A stretch of 64,000 bases of DNA, taken from NCBI RefSeq assembly GCF_050510895.1, contig NZ_JBNINT010000001.1, positions 372,001 through 436,000 of the forward strand, given 5' to 3'. The notes below the pieces were generated by a model. It ran no database searches and was not told where the DNA came from. It saw nothing but the letters and a program-made list of their open reading frames with translations. This stretch comes from Pannonibacter phragmitetus_B. GTDB lineage: Bacteria > Pseudomonadota > Alphaproteobacteria > Rhizobiales > Stappiaceae. Both the position numbers and the translations under genes were made by a program. Of the stretch, positions 14,129 to 23,800 are shown piece by piece. Each line of letters opens with the position of its first letter. The first letter of the stretch is position 1.

Positions 14129-14246
14129 GGCCTGGTGGCCCCAGCGGGGGCCAACACCCGATCCCATCCCGAACTCGGCCGTGAAACCCCCCAGCGCCAA
14201 TGGTACTTTGTCTTAAGACACGGGAGAGTAGGTCGCTGCCAGGCCT
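14129..14246 (+). rRNA. rrf: 5S ribosomal RNA
   Basis: A 118-base gene beginning GGCCTGGTGGCC and ending GCTGCCAGGCCT, so the ends pair as helix I. The internal CCCATCCCGAACTCGG and GGGAGAGTAGG segments are standard 5S landmarks. Confidence 0.95.
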
Positions 14247-14311
14247 GCAAAACGCAGATAAATAATCAATCTCTTCAACAAACCGCGGCAAAAACCGCCA
14301 AGACACCTCAA

Positions 14312-14388
<77 letters not shown>

Positions 14389-14718
14389 AATCAAAAAAAA
14401 CACAAAAAAACCTCGCCAAAACACGGCGGGGATATTCGCGTATGATACATAAACACATAACAATAAGAACAAAACAGAAACAAAAACAAGCCAAAACACT
14501 GCGCAGCAGGCCAAAATACTCCGAAGGCACCTACACAACATAATCAATGAAAATCACGGCTCCGGAATAATCGAGAACAGACCCTAGCTGAATTGCAGGT
14601 GCACGGACGTCTTCCGGGCCTTGATCCGACGCGGGACCTGGGTGGCGCGATCCTTCAAGACAAATATGCCGTTCATGTTCAGATGCCGATCTGGAAGCAC
14701 ATGCCTTGGAGGAACTGG
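14389..14718. other. A-rich region after the rRNA operon
   Basis: About 330 bases without a gene. The first ~140 bases are very A-rich on this strand (several runs of 7-8 A) and contain a 7-base GC hairpin at 14411-14431. That hairpin would act as a terminator on the opposite strand, since its T run lies on that side. The remainder precedes the VOC gene. Confidence 0.45.
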
Positions 14719-15114
14719 ATGATCCTGAGATACACGATCCTTTATGTCGAAGATGTCGCGGCAACGCTCGATTTCTACGAGCGCGCATTCGGTCTGAAGC
14801 GGATCTTCCTGCACGCATCGGGGGACTACGGGGAACTGGCGACAGGCGGCACGAAACTCGCCTTTTCGTCGGTTGAACTGATGAGGCAGCTCGGCAAGGA
14901 GCCCGGAAGGCCCGTGTTGCAATCCCCGGTGTTCGAAATCGCCTTTGAGACCGACGACGTCCAGGCGGCATTCGACCGCGCAGTTGCAGCAGGCGCAAAG
15001 CCGGTGCAACAGGTTCGCGACGAGCCGTGGGGGCAGACAACCGCCTACGCTGGCGACTTGAACGGTTACCTTGTAGAGATCTGCTCGCCAGTCCAGTTGC
15101 CGAGCGCAGGCTGA
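14719..15114 (+). CDS. VOC-family (glyoxalase/bleomycin-resistance fold) protein
   Basis: A 131-residue vicinal-oxygen-chelate protein. Both beta-alpha-beta-beta-beta units are visible: YTILYVEDVAATLDFYERAFGL at the start and VFEIAFETDDVQAAFDRAVAAGA in the middle, ending in DLNGYLVEICSP with the family's C-terminal Glu. The start is the ATG at 14719, preceded by GGAGGA at the right distance; a longer frame upstream adds residues unlike the family. Glyoxalase-like or antibiotic-binding roles are possible; the substrate cannot be read. Its 3' end overlaps the convergent AraC gene by 49 bases. Confidence 0.85.
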   Translation: MILRYTILYVEDVAATLDFYERAFGLKRIFLHASGDYGELATGGTKLAFSSVELMRQLGKEPGRPVLQSPVFEIAFETDDVQAAFDRAVAAGAKPVQQVRDEPWGQTTAYAGDLNGYLVEICSPVQLPSAG

Positions 15115-15728
15115 CGCAACAGATCAATGACTGCCGTATTGCGGCGCAGATGACCCGGGCTTAGCCCGAACCACCTTACGAGCTCCCGGGTCATGTGGGC
15201 CTGATCGCTGAAGCCGCATTTAAAAGCGATTTCCGCAAGCGGCGCACTGGTGGCGAGCAGCGCGGCTGCTTGGCGCGCCCGTGCCAGCAGGCGCCAGAAA
15301 TCAGGCGGCGGCAGGCGCTTCTTCAGAAAGAGCCTCTGCATGGTCCGGATGGAAACGCCCAGGTCCCGTGCTGAAGACCCTGCAGTGGCACACGGGGCGG
15401 CAAGTGCGGCAATGGCATCATCCAGACCGGTGTGCCTGCCGCATTCCTCTTCAACAATGGCTTGTGCGCGGCTGGTATCTGCGGCAACCGCCTCAAGTGC
15501 CTTGGGCGGCATATCAAGACCCGGGCGCAGGCGGTAGCCCGTGATCCGGACGCCGGGGCGCAGATCGGCAATGCGGGGCCGGAAATCCAGTTCTGTCAAA
15601 AGGATGTCTGCAGGCCCATCCGTCTTCCGGATGATCAGCAGATCGCGGCACCCATCCGGAAATATGGGCGCTTTTTCAGGCGCTTCGGCATGATGCTGCC
15701 ACTTGATGAAGCGGATTTCATTCTGCAT
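15066..15728 (-). CDS. AraC-family regulator
   Basis: About 220 residues. The N-terminal part (IKWQHHAEAPEKAPIFPDGCRDLLI) resembles the DUF6597-type sensor domain found before AraC helices. The C-terminal part holds two helix-turn-helix motifs, RDLGVSIRTMQRLF and LAEIAFKCGFSDQAHMTRE, followed by FGLSPGHLRR. I start it at MQNEIRFIKW (15728); 17 further residues are open upstream. It converges on the VOC gene and is the nearest regulator to it, but its targets are not known. Confidence 0.85.
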   Translation of the reverse strand: MQNEIRFIKWQHHAEAPEKAPIFPDGCRDLLIIRKTDGPADILLTELDFRPRIADLRPGVRITGYRLRPGLDMPPKALEAVAADTSRAQAIVEEECGRHTGLDDAIAALAAPCATAGSSARDLGVSIRTMQRLFLKKRLPPPDFWRLLARARQAAALLATSAPLAEIAFKCGFSDQAHMTRELVRWFGLSPGHLRRNTAVIDLLRQPALGNWTGEQISTR

Positions 15729-15792
15729 CTCAAACCAATAGCAACTGTCTGCCCTGCACGTAAGCAGGGAATGCAGCAAAGGGCTGAGCTGT

Positions 15793-16158
15793 TCAGGCTG
15801 GATCCGGCCCGTCCTGTGCGGCTGCCTTCAGCTTGTGGCCGACTGCGACGATGGCGTCCAGCGCCGGGACCAATTCCTCGCCAAGGGGCGTCAGCGCATA
15901 TTCGACCGAAGGGGGCGAGGTGGGCTGAATACTGCGGGTCAGCACGCCCTTGCTCTCCAGCTCACGCAGGCGCTGCGACAGAACCTTGGCTGAGACTGGC
16001 GGAATATCCAGACGCAACTCGCTGAAACGGCGCGGCCCGGCACGCAAGTGCCAGATCACATTCGGCGCCCAGGCCCCGGAGATAATCGCCATGCACTCGG
16101 TCAGGGCACAGGGTGTGGGCGGCCGTGCGCTCTGGTTCTTGCGAAGTTTCAGGCTCAT
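15793..16158 (-). CDS. HxlR-family transcriptional regulator
   Basis: A 121-residue single-domain winged-helix protein. The sequence C-ALTECMAIISGAWAPNVIWHL, then RRFSELRLDIPPVSAKVLSQRLRELE and VEYALTPLGEEL is the HxlR pattern, including the early Cys that senses oxidants or electrophiles in some members. It is divergent from the glutathione transferase gene across 138 bases that hold a palindrome at 16208-16222. Regulation of that operon, and of itself, is the natural inference. Confidence 0.92.
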   Translation of the reverse strand: MSLKLRKNQSARPPTPCALTECMAIISGAWAPNVIWHLRAGPRRFSELRLDIPPVSAKVLSQRLRELESKGVLTRSIQPTSPPSVEYALTPLGEELVPALDAIVAVGHKLKAAAQDGPDPA

Positions 16159-16207
16159 GTCTGGAACCGGTCCTTGCCTTGGGTGCTCGCGAGGTTACTG
16201 CGGAGAA

Positions 16208-16222
16208 ACCTGATAATCAGGT
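16208..16222. promoter_or_regulatory. Palindrome between HxlR and GST genes, candidate operator
   Basis: ACCTGATAATCAGGT is a perfect 6+3+6 palindrome in the divergent intergenic region. HxlR dimers bind such short palindromes next to the genes they control. Confidence 0.5.
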
Positions 16223-16296
16223 AACTGATGGAAACCAGGTTGGCAAGGGAAACCGAAGTGCCTAACCTCCAGCCATCAACAGCAAGGACCCTTCAC

Positions 16297-16923
16297 ATGA
16301 AGCTCTATTACAAGCCCGGCGCCTGTTCCATGTCAGCGCGGATCGTACTGCATGAACTCGGACTGCCTTTCACGGCTGAGAAGGTCGATACCGGCGCCGG
16401 TCTGACCGGATCAGGTGCCGACTACCGCAAGATCAATCCGAAGGGCTATGTGCCCGCACTGGAGATCGAGGGCGGCGCCGTCCTGACGGAAAATCCGGCG
16501 ATCTTGCAGTTTCTGGCCGACAGCCATCCGGAGGCTGGGCTTGCACCTGCGCCTGGCACGGTGGAGCGCGCGCGCCTGCAGGAATGGCTGAACTTCACCG
16601 CGTCGGAACTGCACAAGGCATTCAGCCCCTACTTCCGCGGCAAGGCGCATGCCGACGAGGAGAAGGCGGCAGCTTCCGCGCAGCTCGAACGGCGCATAGG
16701 TGATGTCGAGCATGGACTTGCTGATGGGCGGAGCTTCGTCCTGGGGAACGAGTTCAGCGTGGCTGACGCCTATCTTGCCGTGGTGCTGAACTGGACCCGT
16801 TTCATCGGTGTGGAACTGGCACGCTGGCCGCATGCTGCTGCCTATCTCTCCCGGGTTATGGAGCGTGCATCGGTGCAACAGGCGATGCGTGAAGAAGGGC
16901 TGCTGGAGGGAGAGGCTGCATGA
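16297..16923 (+). CDS. gstA: Glutathione S-transferase, beta-class-like
   Basis: A 208-residue cytosolic glutathione transferase. The thioredoxin-like N-terminal domain starts MKLYYKPGACSMSARIVLHE, with the catalytic Cys/Ser region of bacterial beta-class GSTs, and continues with NPKGYVPALEIEGGAVLTENPAILQFLAD, which carries the cis-Pro and the E-N glutathione contacts. The helical C-terminal domain includes FVLGNEFSVADAYLAVVLNW. The start is the ATG at 16297 after an AAGGA site; the upstream in-frame extension is not family-like. Its stop overlaps the next ATG by four bases (ATGA). Detoxification of electrophiles fits the HxlR neighbour. Confidence 0.92.
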   Translation: MKLYYKPGACSMSARIVLHELGLPFTAEKVDTGAGLTGSGADYRKINPKGYVPALEIEGGAVLTENPAILQFLADSHPEAGLAPAPGTVERARLQEWLNFTASELHKAFSPYFRGKAHADEEKAAASAQLERRIGDVEHGLADGRSFVLGNEFSVADAYLAVVLNWTRFIGVELARWPHAAAYLSRVMERASVQQAMREEGLLEGEAA

Positions 16924-17297
16924 CTCAGGCTTTCTCTGAGATTGCCGCGGTCCTGCAGGATTACTTCGACGCGCTGTATTTCTGCGATACAGGCCTCCTG
17001 CAGCGCGTCTTTCATCCCAGGGCAATCTATGCCACCGCCGATGAGACGCCGCTGCTTTACCGCACCATGGAGGAATATGTCCCGGTTGTCGCCGCCCGCC
17101 AGTCTCCGGCGTCGCGGGATGAGCCGCGCCGCGATTACATCGATGCCATCGATCTGGCCGGAGACAACACGGCCGTTGCGCGGGTGCGCTGCTCGATCGG
17201 GCAGAGGGACTTCGTGGATTTTCTCACCCTTGTGCGCAGCGAGGGGCAGTGGCGGATCATCGCCAAGGTCTTTCAGATCATCGAACGCCAGCCTTAG
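16920..17297 (+). CDS. NTF2-like/putative lumazine-binding protein
   Basis: A 125-residue protein of the SnoaL/NTF2-like cone fold (Lumazine_bd_2 type). The pattern IAAVLQDYFDALYFCDTGLLQRVFHPRA, then VRCSIGQRDFVDFLTLVRSEGQWRIIAKVF is typical. It is translationally coupled to the GST gene by an ATGA overlap. Its enzymatic role is unknown; many members are binding proteins or small isomerases. Confidence 0.85.
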   Translation: MTQAFSEIAAVLQDYFDALYFCDTGLLQRVFHPRAIYATADETPLLYRTMEEYVPVVAARQSPASRDEPRRDYIDAIDLAGDNTAVARVRCSIGQRDFVDFLTLVRSEGQWRIIAKVFQIIERQP

Positions 17298-17342
17298 TCT
17301 CTGATTCCGGTTTTCATTCCGGGAAAACTCAAAGGAGCAGCC

Positions 17343-17558
17343 ATGCCTTACGTGAACATCAAGATCACCCGCGAAGGGGCGACTGCCAACCAGAAGGCCC
17401 GCCTTATCGAAGGGGTGACCCGCCTTCTGACCGATGTGCTGAACAAGAACCCGGCAACGACCTTTGTCGTCATTGACGAAGTGGCAATGGAAGATTGGGG
17501 CATTGGCGGTCTTCCGGTTGACGAATACCGAAGAACGCTCGCCAGCGGACCTGCCTGA
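17343..17558 (+). CDS. 4-oxalocrotonate tautomerase-family protein
   Basis: A 71-residue protein beginning MPYVNIKI, so the mature protein exposes Pro-1, the catalytic base of this family. KARLIEGVTRLLTDVLNKNP and TTFVVIDEVAMEDWGIGG complete the short beta-alpha-beta fold. A GGAGC site lies upstream. It follows the GST and NTF2-like genes on the same strand by 45 bases and is probably in their operon. Confidence 0.9.
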   Translation: MPYVNIKITREGATANQKARLIEGVTRLLTDVLNKNPATTFVVIDEVAMEDWGIGGLPVDEYRRTLASGPA

Positions 17559-17592
17559 GCCTTTCCCTCCGGCGTTCTCATGCCCTTGTCTC

Positions 17593-17614
17593 CCAGCCCC
17601 GGCGTTGGGGCTGG
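17593..17614 (+). terminator. Hairpin after the tautomerase gene
   Basis: An 8-base GC stem (CCAGCCCC/GGGGCTGG) with a 6-base loop lies 35 bases after the stop. No T run follows, so termination is only suggested. Confidence 0.4.
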
Positions 17615-17685
17615 TGATATGCAAAGCCCCCAAACTGTGCTGAGATAGGCAGGTTGAAGGGCTTTGCGGAAACGGGGAGGACGCC

Positions 17686-18608
17686 ATGGAGCCGCAGACG
17701 ACGCCGCAGCACCGGCAGGTGCCTGTCGAGGAATTGCAGGCAGACCTGAATAGGGTCTGCGGTGCCTTTTCCTGCAAACCAGGCGGCCGGGCGGCGTCAT
17801 CCATGGTGAGGTCTCTGACCGCCGCACCGGCCCTTTCGACACGGCCTCCGTTGTTCTTGATACATCGTCCGTCGTGCGGGATGCACGGGCTATCCGGCAG
17901 GCACCGGGCGAGCATTTCTTCCTGATCGTGCAGGAGGCCGGTTGCTGCCGGATAGCGCAGGAAAGCCACTGCACCTTGCTGTCGGCCGGGGACATGTTCC
18001 TGGCCGATGCGGCAAGGCCTTCCGAGTTCTCATACGGAACCATCCAGTCCCGGCAGATTTCCCTGCATCTGCCGAAGGAGGAGATTGCCGGCCGTTTCGG
18101 CCAGGCCTGCGATGGCGGCCTGCCGATCTCCCGCAGTGATCCGCTCTGGCTGGCGATGCGGGCGGTTCTTTCCAAGATGTCGGAGGGTTCAGGTGCGCAG
18201 ACGGAGCTGGGGGAGGCCATGTTCAGCCTGCTGGGCGCCTATGTCAGTTCCATGCGGGCGGGCGGCCTGCCGGAACGCGGCACCGGGCTTTTGTCCCGTG
18301 CCCTGCAGTTGATCGACCGCCACAGATCCGATCCGGCCTTCGGGCCACGGGAACTTGCGATGCAGCTCAATGTGTCCGAGCGCACGCTCCAGCGCCATTT
18401 TCAGCCGCTTGGCGAAACGCCAGGACGGCGCCTGCTCGAACGGCGTCTTGCTCTTGCCCACGCAAGGCTGACCGGTGCGCGCCGCCGTCCAGGCGAGACA
18501 GTCACCTCGATTGCGCTTGATTGCGGCTTCAATGATCTGTCGTATTTCCACCGTGAGTTCCGCAAGAAATACGGCGCAACTCCAAAGACTGCCGCCAACG
18601 GCAGCTGA
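17686..18608 (+). CDS. feaR: FeaR-like AraC-family regulator (frameshifted)
   Basis: About 307 residues once one base is restored. The N-terminal AraC-binding-2-type domain begins LQADLNRVCGAFSCKPGG and continues with VVRDARAIRQAPGEHFFL, AGDMFLADAARPSEF and RQISLHLPKEE, in the same order as E. coli FeaR. Two helix-turn-helix motifs follow (LAMQLNVSERTLQRHF and VTSIALDCGFNDLSYFHREFR). The frame breaks near GGG at 17789-17791; adding one G joins PGGR-GGVIHGEVSDRRTG. The start ATG has a GGGGAGG site. It lies just upstream of a copper amine oxidase gene, as feaR does beside tynA, so it probably activates amine oxidation. The symbol is by analogy. Confidence 0.75.
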
Positions 18609-18776
18609 CGGTTTTTTGCAATGGCCCTGTCGGCTTCGTCCAAGTTTGACGGCCAGCCCGCTTGCACAATCTGGTCCCTGAAGCCTTCCGGGGTTCCGGA
18701 AGCTTGAGCCTTTCAAGGTGCGATGCGTCAGCATCAGCGGCCTTGGGACAACAGCAAAAAACAAGAGGGAACACGG

Positions 18777-20763
18777 ATGAAACTGACAAGACATCTTGCG
18801 TCCGGAGCATTGGCTCTCGGACTGGGTGCGGGGCTTTTGGCCTCTGGGGCAGCAGCCCATCCGCTCGACGGACTGACGGCGGAGGAATATCAGAAGATCA
18901 ACCAGATCCTGCGCGATCAGAAGGTCGCGGACGATGATACGCTTTATCCTCTGATCGAGCTGAAAGAGCCGCCGAAGGCGGACGTTCTGGCCTGGAGCGA
19001 AGGCTCCAGCCTCGACCGCAAGGCGACCGTGTACTTCACCAATTCCGGCGGCTTTGGCGAGGCGGTCGTCAACATCACGCAAGGCACGGTTGAGAGCAAC
19101 GGGCAGGCCGCAGGCCAGCCTATGGTGCTTTTCACGGAGTTTATCGACGCGCTGGAGGGCGCTCTCAGCCATCCGGAGATGGTGGCGGGCCTTGCCCGGC
19201 GCGGAGTGAAGCCGGAAGAGGCCTTCTGCCTGCCTCTCACGGGAGGAAACTTCTTTACTGAGGAATACACGAACTCCCGGCTGATGAAGGTGCCCTGCTA
19301 CAAGGTGCCGGACGGCTCCAACTTCTATGCCAAACCTATCGAGGGGCTGTTTGCCATCTACGATATCGGCAAGAAGGAGGTGCAGCGTGTCATCGACACC
19401 GGCATCGTTGCGCTGCCTCAGGATGGATGGGGCTATACGGAGGAGGAGGTGGCCGCGCGCCTGCCGTTGCGCCCGCAGTCCAGACCCGCCACGCTGTCGC
19501 AGGAGGGGGCCCAATTTTACGATCAAGGGCAGCCATCTTGAATGGGACATCTGGCGCTTCAACTTCCGTGTCGACAAGCGCCCGGGCCTTGTGATCTCCA
19601 ATCTGGATGTGAATGATCAGGGAACATGGCGGTCCGTCATCTATCAGGCGCATCTGTCCGAGGTCTTCGTGCCCTATATGGATCCGACCGAGGGCTGGTA
19701 CTGGCGCACCTACATGGACAGTGGTGAATATGGCTTCGGCCTGTTCCTGAGCCCGCTGCGGGCCGGGATCGACTGCCCGAAGCATGCCACCTTCCTTCCG
19801 GCGACCATTGCTGATGACAAAGGCGCGCCGCTTGTCATTCCCGATGCCATCTGCGTCTTCGAGCGCAATACCGGTGATCCGGCCTGGCGGCATTTCGAGG
19901 TCTTTGCCCAGACGCCGGAGGCGCCTGTTCCGGCAGAAGGGCGGCCTGCGACCGAGCTCGTGGTGCGCACCGCCTCCGAGGTTGGCAACTACGACTATCT
20001 CATCGATTACCGCCTGCAGCAGAACGGGCAGATCAACATCTATGTCGGGGCCACCGGGCTTGATGCCGTGAAGGGCGTTGTTTCCGCCTCGATGAAGGAT
20101 GCAACGGCAAAGGAGGACACGGCTTACGGCACGTTGATCGCGCCCAATCTCGTTGCGGCCAATCACGACCATTACTTCAACTTCCGCATCGACTTTGACG
20201 TCGATCAGCCGGTGAACCACTTCTCCACCATGGACATCGTGCCTGCAAAGCTCGACCCGTCCTCACCGCGCAAGTCGATGTGGACGGTCGAACACAACAT
20301 GCCCGCCACAGAGCTGGAAGCGCGCTACAAAATCTCGGCCATGCAGCCGCGCTATTTCCATATCTCGAACCCCGCACGGGAGGGCTATCTCGGTCACGAG
20401 CCGGGCTGGATGATCCATCACGGCAATGTTGCCTATGGGCCGTTCGACTTTGCCAACGATCCGCCGATGAAGCGCAATGCCTATATCGAATATTCGGTCT
20501 GGAATACGGTCTATGATCCGGAGCAGCGCTACGCAGGCGGCAAGTTCGCCATGCAGAGCGACGGTTCCGATACGCTGGCCGAATGGGTGAAGAAGGACCG
20601 GAGCCTGATGGGGCAGGACATCGTGACCTGGTTCTCGGCAGGGTTCCATCACATTCCCCGCATGGAGGACTGGCCGGTCATGTCGACGGAGTGGAAGACC
20701 GTCCATATCATGCCGCATAACTTCTTCGCCCATAATCCGGCCCTGACACTCAGAAAGGACTGA
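18777..20763 (+). CDS. Copper-containing primary-amine oxidase (frameshifted)
   Basis: About 661 residues once one base is removed. A Sec signal peptide (MKLTRHLASGALALGLGAG to AAA|HP) sends it to the periplasm, where such enzymes convert primary amines to aldehydes with release of ammonia and hydrogen peroxide. The topaquinone motif NYDY is at 19987-19998, the catalytic-base region is MDSGEYGFG, the paired copper histidines are HDH (20164-20172), and the third is in FHHIPRMEDWPVM near the end. The frame breaks at a run of five G (19505-19509); with four G, QEG joins PNFTIKGSHLEWDIW. ATG at 18777 follows AAGAGGGA. Context with a FeaR-like regulator suggests aromatic or biogenic amine use. Confidence 0.85.
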
Positions 20764-20793
20764 GTTAAGGCCCGCTCCGGGCGCTGGAACGAA

Positions 20794-20834
20794 TGGCCGG
20801 GCCCCGCAGAGGCAATCCCTCCGGGGGCCGGCCA
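20794..20834. terminator. Hairpin between convergent amine oxidase and sbcC genes
   Basis: TGGCCGGGCCCCG (20794-20806) pairs with CGGGGGCCGGCCA (20822-20834) with one mismatch and a 15-base loop. The position between two gene ends suits a bidirectional terminator; there is no clear T run. Confidence 0.5.
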
Positions 20835-20855
20835 GCCAAGCGCATCAGGATATCA

Positions 20856-23800
20856 TCACGGCAGGCCGCGTTCCTCGATGCTGCTGCCAGCCGCGGATTT
20901 GCGGATGTGGAAGCCGTTGGGGATGGCCTCCTGCACCTGCGGCACATGGGAAATCAGGCCGACGGCGCGGTTCTGGCTGACCAGGGCTCCCAGCACCTGC
21001 AGCACCTGATCGAGTGTGCCGGAGCCATTTTCCGTATCGAGACTGCCAAAGCCCTCGTCGATGAAGATTGTGTCAAGCCGCACCTTGCCACTGGCGCCTT
21101 CCACCACATCTGCAAGACCAAGTGCAAGGGCGAGGGCGGCAATGAAGCTCTCGCCGCCCGAGAGCGTTCCTGTGCTCCGTGCCTTGCCAGTGTGCATGTC
21201 GAACACCTGAATGCCAAGGCCGCGCTTGCCGCCCCCTGTGCCGTCCATGTCACGCTCCAGCCGGTAGCGGCTGGCTGTCATCGGCGCCAGCCGCAGGTTC
21301 GCCGCCTCGAGCACCTGATCGAACATGGCGCCAATGGCAAAGGTCTCCAGTGTCAGCTTTTGCGGGTTGGCGCCATTTACAAGTGCGGCCAACGCCCGCA
21401 AGGGGGCCGATTCTGCCTCGGCAGCCTTCGCCTTCTCGATCATCCCGGACAGGGAGGTCTTGACGCGCTCAAGATGTGCCGACCGGCTGGCTGCCGCAGC
21501 ACGCTCTTCTGCTGCGAGCGTCAGCTTCGCGGCAAAGGCTGCATGCTCCGCGCGCAGGCGGGCAGTCTCCGGGCGGCTGGCATCACCAATCGCCAGCACC
21601 GCTGCCTTGGCCGCGTCTTCCGCGCTCCGGTGTTCGCGCCAGAATGCTTCGACAGCTTGTCTGTCGGCTTCAAGCGTTGCGATCGCCGGTTTGAGAGACT
21701 GGAAGCCATCAAGGCTCAGGCCCGCAGCGGCAAGCCTTGCGGAAAAAGCCTCTTCTGCTTTCTGCTGCCGCTCCTGACAGATCAGATGCTGCGCCCTCGC
21801 GTTTTCGAGGTCGCGTGCAGCCGTCAGCGCCGTCTCCCGCGCCGCCCGGGCAGCTGCTGCGGCGGCCATCTGCCCGGCCACGAGCTTGTCCAGCGCCTGC
21901 GAGGCCTTGTTAAGGGCTGCAGCAAGGGCCTGCGGGCTCCTGAGGTCTGCAGGCACGCTTGCTAGCTGACTGTCTCTCGCACTGATTGCTGCCGTTGCCC
22001 GGTTGCGGCTCTCTTCGAACTGGTCCCGCAGCCCGTCACGCTCCAGCTCAAGGGCAGCAAGCTGCCGGTCGAGTGCGGCAAGACCGTCTTCGGCTGATGC
22101 TGCATCAGCTTCCGGCCCAAGCGAGGCAAGCGCATCAGCCAGTTGTTTCAGTTGACCGGCCAAAAGCGGCGCGGGCTCTTCGGGCTGTGACAGAGCTGCA
22201 AGGCGCGCCTCCCGCTCCGCCAGTCTTGCCCGAAGGCCTGCCAGTACTTCCGCGGCTTGGCCCACCTCGCGGCTTGCTGCCTCCCATGCTGCCTTTGCCT
22301 TCCGGAAGGCCGCGTCCAGGCCTGCGTTTCCGGCTTCGCCAGTGGCAGGAGCCGGATGCTCGGTTGCACCGCAGACAGGGCAGGGCGAGCCGGGTTCCAG
22401 CCGGGCGGCCAGATGCAGCGCCTGCGCACCTGAGAGGCTGTGTTCGGCTGCCTCGAGATCCCGCTGGGCCTGTCCGGCCTGCTCCAGCGCTGCTGCATGA
22501 GCAAGCCGCTGCCGCTCTTCCGCGTTACGGGCTCCGGCCACCTCCTCAACAGCCTTGGCATAGGCGGATGCAGCCGCATGTCTTGCGTCGAGGTCCCGGT
22601 GCTGGTCGTTGAGAGCGGCGCGCTGCTTTTCCGTCTCGCGCTGGACCCTCAAGGTTTCCTGCGCCCGGTCGCGCTCCTGCCGCAGGCTGGCAAGCCTGCC
22701 TTGCGCCGTCTCCAGCTTGGCTGCTGCCTCTTCCTGTGCCTTCAGCGCGGCGGTGGCTGTTTCGCCGCTTCCGGCAGCCGCTTCCAGAACACGGCCATAG
22801 CGGACGAGGTCGTCCTTCTGGCGGCGCAGTGTCTCCACTTCGTCAGACCGCGCCTCCTCGCGCTGCACGGCCAACTCCGCCTCTGCCGCCGCTTTTGCGG
22901 TTTTCCCGGCGCTCTCTGCCGCGCTCTGCAGAGCTCCAGCGGCCTTCGCGGTCTCCGTCTTTGCGTCTTTCACCCGCTCTTCCGGGTCAAGGAGGCTGCG
23001 TGCAAGATCAGCCTGCCGGACCTGCCCGGCCAGAGCCTCAATCTGCTGGCGTGATGCTTCCAGTTCTGTCAGCCGTACCTGCGCCTGATCTGCGGCGGTG
23101 AATTTCTCCTCAAGGGTCTCTGCGAGCCGCAGGCGTTTTTCGGCGGCTTCCGTTTCGGCTTTTGCTGCCGTAAGGGCAAGCTCAAGCCAGGCAATATGCG
23201 CCTGCGCCGCTTCGATGCCTTCATCCAGTGCATCGAAGCTTTCGAAGCCTTCCGCATTCAACTGCCGTGCGGAAAGCGCCAGCTCCTCGCGCACATGCCG
23301 CTCGGCAGCTTCGGCTTCCGATTTCAGATCCGCCATGAGCGCCTCATAGCGGGAGACATCGAAGAGCTCGCGCAGGATCTCCAGCCGCTCCTTTGTCTTG
23401 GCGGCCAGAAACGCCTCGAAGCGGCCCTGCGGCAGCAGCACGATCTGGCGGAACTGCCGCGCGCCATAGCCGAGCAGATCCTCGATGGCCGCATCCACAT
23501 CCCGCACCTTCTTCTCGGCGATGATGCGGCCGCGCTGCGCCGGTGAAATCTCCTTCGGCTCCAGGCCTGTGGCATCGAAGAGATAGGCTTCATGCGCGCT
23601 TCGGGTTTCGCCGCCGCCCCGGGTCTTGAGGCGCATCTGTTCCGGGCGGCGCAGGGCGGCATAGCGGCGCTCTGCGATGTCGAAGACAAATTCGACTTCT
23701 GTCAGCATGTCCGCATCGGCATGGTCCGAGCGCAGCGAGGAAGTGTCCTGCTCCGCCTTGGCGGCCTCGCCGAAAAGGGCGAAGGTCATCGCGCTGAAGA

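Noticed and set aside
20793..21965. 390-codon plus-strand frame opposite sbcC
   Set aside because: It lies entirely antisense to a certain sbcC, and its text (many Cys, His and Arg) resembles no family.
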